Positions 57,141-64,000 of a stretch of 64,000 nucleotides of DNA are shown here, one piece after another. The number at the start of each line of letters is the position of its first letter. The first letter of the stretch is position 1. The DNA comes from Hordeum vulgare subsp. vulgare. Taxonomy: Eukaryota > Streptophyta > Magnoliopsida > Poales > Poaceae. Location of the stretch: positions 234,521,084 to 234,585,083 of the forward strand of contig NC_058522.1 in assembly GCF_904849725.1 (NCBI RefSeq), read 5' to 3'. Made by a program: the position numbers and the translations under genes. The notes below the pieces were generated by a model that did no database searches, was not told the origin of the DNA, and saw only the letters and a list, made by a program, of their open reading frames with translations.

Positions 57141-58178
57141 TTCCTGAACAAGACTTCATAAGAATTCCTCACTGACAAGAAACCGAATGTAAGTTAGTTC
57201 AAAGTCTTAAGTTCAAGATGCTGGATTAGAGATCCTCACCATAGTTCAAAATTCACATCAAAAGCACATGAGGTTTTTGTGCTCGGTTATGGAAAGGACT
57301 TGCACACCTAAAGAGTCTTCAACAACTATCACAACAAATTGTTGAAGTTGTAGATGTGCAGTTTGATAAAACTAATGGCTCGCAAAGAGAGCAACTGCCT
57401 CCTATGCCAGATAAATTGACTCCTGAGGAAGCTATTAAGCTCATGGCTACTAAAGATATCATTCCTACTGAGGAATAACCTCCTATTGAATAAGTCATCC
57501 CCAACAATGACAAAATTCAAGCAGGTGCACCTGAGCAAATTGCTCCAGATCAAATTCCTCAAGCCAACCAAAGTCTTCATCCACACATCCGAGGATTGCA
57601 AATGAAGTGGAAATTGATAAAATCATCGATGAGATCAATGCATCATGTCCCCTCACTCGCTCAAAAGCTTCACATTTGATTAACTTTTGTGAGAATTCTT
57701 CCTTTGTGTCTATCATAGAACCCTCAAAAGGTGATGAAGACTTCAGGGAACCTGAGTGGATTCAAGCCATGCAAGATGAACTTCATAAATTCAAGCTGAA
57801 TAACGTCCGGGAACTCGTCAAAGAACCTAATCCTCGCAAGCACAATATCATCGGTACTAAGTGGATTTACCGAAACAAGCAAGATGAGGATGGTCGGGTA
57901 GTGAGGAACAAGGCACGACTTGTAGCCCAAGGCTACACACAGGTTGAAGGAATTGACTTTGATGAAACTTCTGCACCTGTCGCTAGAACTGAAGCTATTC
58001 ATATATTGCTTGCTTATGCTAACCATCACAATATTACACTGTATCAAATGGATGTGAGAAGTGCATTCCTCAATTGTAAGCTTGAGGAAGAAGTATATGT
58101 TGCTCAGCCCCGAGGTTTTGGAGACCCAAATAATCCTGGCAAATTGTTCAGACTCAACAAAGCACTCTATGGCCTCAA
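57141..58178 (+). pseudogene. Maximus-like reverse transcriptase, truncated
   Basis: After a decayed linker (57141-57606) the open frame 57607-58178 encodes the N-terminal half of Copia [54 protein letters not shown], then [10 protein letters not shown] with the first catalytic Asp, and NKALYGL. It stops at 58178, where a Sirevirus LTR begins. The YVDD box and RNase H are outside the window, displaced or lost. Confidence 0.9.
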
Positions 58179-58471
58179 TGAGGGATCGATAGAAGATGCG
58201 TCTAGAGGGGGTGGAATAGACTACTTGTCAAGATAAAATTCCTAGCCTAACCCTATTTCAAGGAAGGCAGAAATTCAGCAGTTCTAACAAGTCTAGTGCA
58301 CCCTACATATGCTAGACAACAAATATGGCAGCGGAAAAGTAAATACTTTGCACATGTAAAGGAGTAGAGTTTAGGAGATCAAAGGCAAAGGTTGACACAA
58401 TGATTTTTGGCATGGTTCCGATAGGTGGTGCTATCGTATGTGCATGTTAGTGCATACTTAAACCCACGGAG
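58179..58471 (-). mobile_element. Fragment of a Sirevirus LTR (S3) inserted in the Maximus-like RT
   Basis: The plus strand starts TGAGGGATCGATAG followed by GCGTCTAGAGG, a divergent form of the TGTAGGATC...GTCTAGAGG LTR end seen at 33979, 41475 and 58472. It keeps GCATGGTTCCGATAGGTGG and CTATCGTA, then breaks at 58471 where S2 starts. The rest should lie beyond S2. Confidence 0.8.
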
Positions 58472-60003
58472 TGTAGGATGGAAAGTATGTCTAGAGGGGG
58501 GGGTGATTAAACTACTTGACAAGATAATTTTTTTGCCTTTTCCCAATTTTACTTGAGAGGCAGCTAAGGCAGTTATAACAAGTCAAGTACACCCTACACA
58601 TGTTGTTCTAATAGTATAGCAGTGGAAAGTGAACATGGAAGTGTAAAATAGAGGAGTAAGGTAGGGAGATCAAATGCATGAGGTTGACACGATGATTTTT
58701 GGCATGGTTCTGATAGGTGGCGCTATCGTACGTCCATGTTAGTGGAGACTTCAACCCACAAAAGGTAATGGTTGCGAGAGTCCACGGAGGGCTCCACCCA
58801 CGGAGGGTCCACAAAGAAGTGGCCTTGTCTATTCCACCACAGCTTCTATCCACGGAGGACTAGCCTTACTCATGGTAGATCTTCATGAAGTAGGCGATCT
58901 CCTTGCCTTTACAAACAGCTTGGTTCAACTCCACAACACGAAGTAGGAGGCTCCCAAGCGACACCTAACCAATCTAGGAGGTACCAACCTCCAAAAGGTA
59001 ATAGATGGGGTAGATCAATGAACTTCTAAAGATAGTCTCCTCGACACTAAATCTGTCTCACACAAAATATGCATGGGTTGGAGAGGTTGATTTAGTGGAA
59101 AGCAGTTTGGGGAGGCTAGAGATCAAGTTTCAAATGATTGGATTGGAATATCTCGGTCTAAACACATGAGTAGGTGGCTCCCTCTCAGAAAATGGATCTG
59201 GAAATGAAGTGTGTGTTCTGAGTGCTTCTCCCACGAATGAGAGGTGGGTGAAGGGGTATATATAGGCATCAGCCAAAATCAACCGGTACACACAAAAGAG
59301 CAAACTCGGTGACACCGAAGTGGATAACTCAGTGCTACCGATTAGCACAAAGGTGTGAACTTTTGAATCTCGGTGAGACCGATATATAGAAATAGGTGGC
59401 AATGAAAAGGCGCCTCATTGTCAGATGGCCAAACTCGGTGGCACCATACTCAAACTCAGAAATTCCGATTTTGTGTATCTTGGCAATAGAACGTTGGTCA
59501 CACTGAACTCGGTAGCAATGACTTGGTTTCGGTTGCACCGATTTGGTGGCAATGACTAGGTTTTTGTTTGAGGTGAAACTCGGTGGGTCCTATATAGAAA
59601 TGTTGGTGACACCGAATTTGTGTATGTGAAACTTGACAGAGTGGATATGTGGGGAAAAACGACTGAGTGTTTTGGTTGCTAACTTTGAGAATTTTATCAA
59701 TCAATTAATTTTACTACCTCACCCCCTTTTAATATTATTGGCTTTCCTATGGACTCAAAAGTGATTTCTCACAAATATAAATTGAAGATTCTTCTAGCTT
59801 GAAGCTTGAGCCAATCTTCTAGCTTGAAGCTTAAAGCTTGAGCCAATATTATTCCTTTCTTGCATCCAGGGCATCTCCACATAAACCTTAAGCCATAGCA
59901 TCTTTTAAACTTTTCCGAAATATACTTGGAAAACACATTACTCCAATGATGCATATGTTGTGATTAATTATCACAACCACCCTAGGGAGCAATTGTGCTT
60001 TCA
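58472..60003 (-). mobile_element. 3' LTR of S2 (full length, 1532 bp)
   Basis: It starts TGTAGGATGG and ends TTGTGCTTTCA, and has a minus-strand TATATATA at 59257-59264 with several CGGTG/CACCG motifs between 59300 and 59620. It is the most complete LTR of this family in the window and shows that both S1 LTRs carry deletions. Confidence 0.9.
59257..59264 (-). promoter_or_regulatory. TATA box of the S2 3' LTR
   Basis: TATATATA lies about 40 bases downstream, in element orientation, of a CGGTG-AC-ACCG motif. Confidence 0.65.
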
Positions 60004-60320
60004 ATCTCCCTTTTTGGTAATTGATGACAACATATAGATCAAAGCTTTAAGAAAAGATATAATCAATGATTAGCATCGGCGCTTTGAGAAGTGTGTGAAA
60101 AGCAAGAGCTCCCACTAAATTTGAGCATTATTTAAAATTTGCATTTGAATGCAAATGCACAATCGATTAGGATCATGGGTTACTCTTCGATGTCACATAT
60201 ATCTTTGTGGTGCGTAAATAAAATAGCAATGCACATGACACCAACAAGATAAGTGAATGATCATCACATGGATAGCTCTCTCCCTCACGAAGTCTATGAT
60301 CTATACATTTCTCCCCCTTT
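60004..60320 (-). promoter_or_regulatory. Polypurine-tract-like runs before the S2 3' LTR
   Basis: Four pyrimidine-rich runs occur on the plus strand at about 60006-60015, 60108-60115, 60276-60286 and 60311-60320, in the order seen in S1. The spacing of the third and fourth differs by a deletion. Confidence 0.65.
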
Positions 60321-60355
60321 GGCAACAAGTTACCAAAAAGTTCAAAAGTATAGAA

Positions 60356-62411
60356 CTACGCGTCTCTTTGGGAGGTTGATGATGGAGTCGACATAAGAGC
60401 GTGTGTGAAGGCTTTTTCTGATTGTCCTCGAGCTGGAGGAGTCGATACTAGAGGTGCTTGAGATGGAGCTAGTGCTGAAGGTGCTGAAGCTTGTGCTGAA
60501 GATGTTTGACCGGTCTCCTCAGCAGGAACGTCAGCTGACCTAGGCCTGGTGCTAAACCTATTAGTAGTGGGAGGAGGAGACTCATCCTCATCATCATCAT
60601 GTTCATCTTCATCTTCATCTTCTGAGCGTGGAATCTCCATAGAGTCAACTTCATGTTGAAGTTGCTTCACAATGGTGGTCAACTCATTTACCTTCACATC
60701 CATGTTATGGAATTTTGTCTCCACAACTCTCTCAAGACTCTTCTGATTGTGCATAGTCTCCTGGATGTTCTTCTCCATGCCTTGGACAGTGTCACTAGAA
60801 ATGCCATTTGCTCAGGTGGGGTTCTGAACTATGGAACTGGAGGTGGCCTCTTTCTAGCAGCCACAGCCTATGCTGCCTCTGCTGCCATTCTTATTGTAGC
60901 TGAGTTGGGATCATTGTCATCCATTACAACTTCATTATCTTCAAATTCAGGCTGAAGAGGTAGGTGGGTACGATCAAGTAGATTTGCATGCTTGCCTAGC
61001 TTGGCATTGATAAGTATCTGAATGTAAGGAGCATATCCACATGATCTCTTGTGATCCGCAGCAGTTCTCCGAATAGTCTCTACTATCAAGTCCAGCACTC
61101 TAAATCTGGTATGTGTGTTTATCAGGTGCAGCAGGTTGATAGAGTATCCTCTGATCATCTTCTCATCTCCTGATTTAGGCATCAGGGTGTATCGCAGAAT
61201 AGTGTTTGTCGTAGGAATGCCAGCTTGCAGAAAGTACACTGAACCAAACTTGTGACTGGCCAAGTACTTAGGTGGGATGGTCTTGTACATATTGGCCATG
61301 GAGTTGTGACTCTGCTCTGCTTCTGCATACACATCTACATCTGAAATCTTCCTGCTTGGGGGCACCAATGATAGCAGCCTATTCAGCAATTGTGGCTTCA
61401 TACTTGTGTCCATCGATCATCCAAACTAATGAATCATCATAAAAATACACAATAGCATAGAATTGCATGATCAGCTCGTCGTTCCATGGGGTCATTTCCT
61501 TACCAACAAATTTCTCAATCTCCACAACCTTGAAGTTCTCTCAGACATGTGGAACGAAATCTTCATTATCCTTTATGTATGCCCAGTCGACATACCTCAT
61601 ATCACTGACAGCAGGACTCTTGTCATACGACAGTCTCAAAAAAATCTTCTTGTTCCTTGGCGTGAAACCTTGGATCAACAACAATTCTTCTTCTAACAAC
61701 ATATGGATCAAGAGATCTCCACTTCCTTAATCTGGCATCCTTCCTGTTCTTCATATCTTCTGCTATAGGATGAGCAGCATTGTGAAGTGACAGGAATGGT
61801 CTGAGCTTCCTGAGAACTGGTGCATTCTCATCTTCTTCTTCCTCTACAGCATGGGCACTGGATGCATGGCCTTTTGCCTTGGCAGCTGCAGGTATGTCCT
61901 TGGTGGTCTTCCCGGAAGCTGGAGCCTCCTTTGATTTAGTAGAAGGCTTAGGAGCATACTTCATGGTGTCAGCCATCAACTTCTTCTTCTTGGGAGGAAC
62001 TGGGATCTCCTCAGCGGCTTCTGGATCTTCAAACATGGAAGTTCGTCTGCCAACAGGATGAACAGTTCTCTTCCTGGGCCTCTTCAAACCAGCTTTATTT
62101 GCAGGTGCATCCTTGGAAAGCTCAATGCTCTTCCTAGCATACTGAGGTGCTCTCAAATCAGCAGGGGCAGCGGTAACTTTCCTCACAGCCTTCTTAGGAG
62201 GAGCCTTTGAAGGAGCTGAAGTCTCTTCAGGCACAAAGTGTGAGTCCCCCTCCTCAGAATTTAGCTTCCTTCTCTACCTGGTGGCTGCCTTGGGCAAGCC
62301 ATGGGAGCTGAAGGATCCAGGGTCAGAGTTAGTCCTCTCTGGACTAGTGCCAGCATCCAACTCAACACTTTTCTCTTTGAAGTCATTCTGACTATCATCT
62401 GGACCAAACAT
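60356..62411 (-). pseudogene. Envelope-like ORF of S2
   Basis: The start is at 62411 (MFGPDDSQNDF). One stop near 62275 is followed by 62234-61623, a basic region (LKRPRKRTVHPVGRRTSMFEDP, PKKKKLM). A frame change then leads to 61413-60868, the conserved middle domain (HKFGSVYFLQAGIPTTNTIL, RSCGYAPYIQILINAKLG). A second change leads to 60778-60356, with a coiled coil (LERVVETKFHNMDVKVNEL, TTIVKQLQHEV), an acidic run and a Ser/Pro/Ala tail. Three frames in one gene mean at least two indels. It is better preserved than the S1 copy. A nuclear or structural role is as plausible as a surface one, as no signal peptide or membrane segment was seen. Confidence 0.75.
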
Positions 62412-64000
62412 ACTGACAGGCAAGCTCAACAGCAAACAACAGAACCTGTGAAGTGGATATAGGAAAGATAGACTGGATGGGCATCACAAAATTAAGATAT
62501 TTTTGAAAATTTGAAGTCTGAAACTCAGGGTATGATCTTCTGCTGGATGTAAATCGGTGGCACCGAGTTGGCATTTTCGGAGTCACCGAGAAGACTTACT
62601 CACTTAACAGAGACTTGGCAGCCATTTTTGGTAGCACCAAAAATTGTTGCTCGGTCTCACCGAGTTGCTTCTCACGGACCCTAAAAAGAGAATCGGTGCA
62701 ACTGATTTTGCAAACTCGGTCTCACTGAGTTGCATGCCGCGGCAGATCAGATACGAAATTTCTACTTCTACACTGCGAGATTCATCTGGCGGACAGGAAT
62801 GGTTTGCACATGGTGGCTCAAAGATAAAAGATTCCAATGCATAAGATTCAGATTGGGAAACGCAAAGGAGATCAGAACCGTACCCTAGCTTGGTGGCGTT
62901 CTGGCTACGGCGGCGACGTCGGTGATGATTGTGTCGACAACGGCGATTCCCAGCGGCGGAGGCGCTCGGGGAGGCAAAGGAGACGACCAGGGGCCTTGGG
63001 GACAACAAGGGTTTGGCGAATGAAACGGTTTTGATCAAGTGGAGTCAAAGATTCGGTCCGTGGATATATATACCCGTACGTTGTCGGTGTCACCGAGATG
63101 GCGAAATCGGTGTCACCAAGTTCCTCAACTGTCAGCAGACAGGGAAACTTGGTGTAACCGAGTTGGCGATTTCGGTGGTATCGAGATAGGAAAACCATAT
63201 CAGCTTTGGAAAATTGGTGGAGCCGAGTTTGTGGAGTTGGTCACATCGAGTTTTCAAAGAGGTTTTGGAAGGAAACCTTTGACGATACAAAACTCCGAGT
63301 GCACCTTCACACAGAGGGATCGACAAGTCCTTGTTCAAGTTTTGTGATGAAGCATGAATAGAACTTGAGATAAGACAACATAGATAGCTAGATAAGGGTC
63401 ATAGGCATTCTTGTCCATCCAATTGGCAAAAGATAAATCAAAATCCAAATAACAATAATTGGATGTCCTCGAATGATCAAACACATGCAGACCAACATGC
63501 TCACACAATAAGAATGGTGAATAAAACATGGTGAACATGCACAAACATCCTAGCAGCTATCAAGCACTTGGGCGATGAAAAAGTCATCTATATATGAGTA
63601 TATTAACATAGGAGCCAAGTAAGAATACTTGATCATAGGTCATACTCATCGTTAAGCACAAGTGGGGTTACCACTTTTACACAAGCATTAATGTGTTCAT
63701 ATCCTTAGGACATGCTTATACTCAAGTCTTAGAGTAAAGCTCCCCTTGGTATGATATCCCCACTAAGGGGGATCAACTAACCTTGGGTTTTGTCATAGAA
63801 GACTTCAAGTAGGTGAAGTAGTGGTGGATGGTCAATGTTGATGAAGATCATCTTGAGTTGGGAGCAATACTTGTTGTTTTCATACTCTTCTCACATACAT
63901 GGGTTAGTCCCAAAGCAAAAGGAACGTATGCAATAATATCTATGGACATGGAGTGAAGCACAAATGGGATGATGTCCAAAGATGCATTAATTACCTTGTT
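62412..64000 (-). other. Spacer of S2 upstream of the envelope-like ORF
   Basis: No gene is visible. CGGTG/CACCG motifs lie at about 62550-62720 and 63083-63240, and a TATA-like ATATATATA lies at 63064-63072. From 63336 onward it is collinear with S1 38455-39120. Confidence 0.65.
63064..63072 (-). promoter_or_regulatory. TATA box upstream of the S2 envelope-like ORF
   Basis: The minus strand reads TATATATAT about 11 bases downstream of a TCGGTG-T-CACCGA palindrome and 650 bases before the ORF start, matching S1 (38193-38198). Confidence 0.45.

Larger units (their letters stand above)
58472..64000 (-). mobile_element. S2: minus-strand Sirevirus-type element, running off the window
   Basis: The 3' LTR (58472-60003) is followed by polypurine-like runs, an envelope-like ORF (62411-60356) and the same spacer as S1, including the TATA/palindrome module. 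Gag and the 5' LTR would be to the right of 64000. Whether pol is also absent cannot be seen here, but the spacer matches that of S1 through to the window end. Confidence 0.85.

Noticed and set aside
60653..60955. Plus-strand ORF of 100 codons
   Set aside because: It is a shadow of the minus-strand envelope-like ORF, which has the family motifs.
1..64000. CRISPR array, bacterial operon or phage-like content
   Set aside because: No regularly spaced repeats, ribosome-binding sites or compact gene order were seen; all features are those of a plant genome.
1..64000. Host plant protein-coding gene
   Set aside because: All domain-bearing translations belong to retroelements; the remaining ORFs are short, isolated and without exon-like neighbours. 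A very small or highly split gene cannot be excluded by eye.

Overview
This window looks like intergenic DNA from a large grass genome, almost certainly a member of the Triticeae (wheat, barley and relatives). The evidence is its content. It holds LTRs of the Angela/BARE1 Copia type (starting TGTTGGAAATATGCC and ending GTTCCCCAACA), Sirevirus-type Copia elements, a large Ty3/Gypsy element, an L1-type LINE, and Stowaway-, Tourist- and hAT-like small DNA elements. I found no host protein gene, rRNA or genuine tRNA gene. Every convincing coding stretch is a decayed retroelement protein, and family names are recognised from memory, not from a search.

Layout. 1-2909: the end of an Angela-like Copia (RNase H remnant, polypurine tract, 3' LTR) carrying a Tourist-like DNA element. 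2910-11221: an unclassified internal stretch, then the 3' LTR of a Gypsy-type element with two MITEs. 11222-13024: a decayed Copia gag-pol fragment. 13025-13252, 30635-30848 and 32597-32927: pieces of one interrupted unclassified, possibly DNA-transposon, sequence. 13253-30629: a complete minus-strand Gypsy element with 5.2 kb LTRs, a perfect CGACC target duplication, and a gag-pol reading frame broken by at least six stop codons but no frameshift that I could see. Its right LTR carries a 1.5 kb solo LTR. 30849-32596: a solo Angela LTR.

32928-64000 is a deep nest. A plus-strand Sirevirus LTR (32928-33978) is cut by a minus-strand Sirevirus (called S1, 33979-42613). S1 has gag and an envelope-like ORF but no pol. 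Its 5' LTR is cut by a plus-strand Maximus-like Sirevirus (42614-58178). The gag of that element is cut by a 9.1 kb LINE (44458-53555, 15-bp target duplication). The LINE in turn holds a solo Angela LTR (46729-48505) and a hAT MITE (52021-52187). The Maximus-like reverse transcriptase is cut at 58178 by another Sirevirus LTR piece, which is itself cut by S2 (58472 to beyond the window), a relative of S1.

How the parts relate. The Gypsy and Maximus-like elements show the usual order of gag, protease, reverse transcriptase/RNase H and integrase, all inactivated. S1 visibly lacks pol, and S2 shows the same 3' half, so such elements could only have moved with enzymes supplied by relatives. The most interesting points are these: (a) in both S1 and S2 the envelope-like ORF is preceded by a TATA box and short CGGTG/CACCG palindromes arranged as in the LTR promoter; (b) tRNA-like modules, a CA-rich tract and a consensus splice donor lie downstream of the TATA box in both Gypsy LTRs; (c) a strong hairpin abuts the primer-binding site at the Gypsy LTR end.
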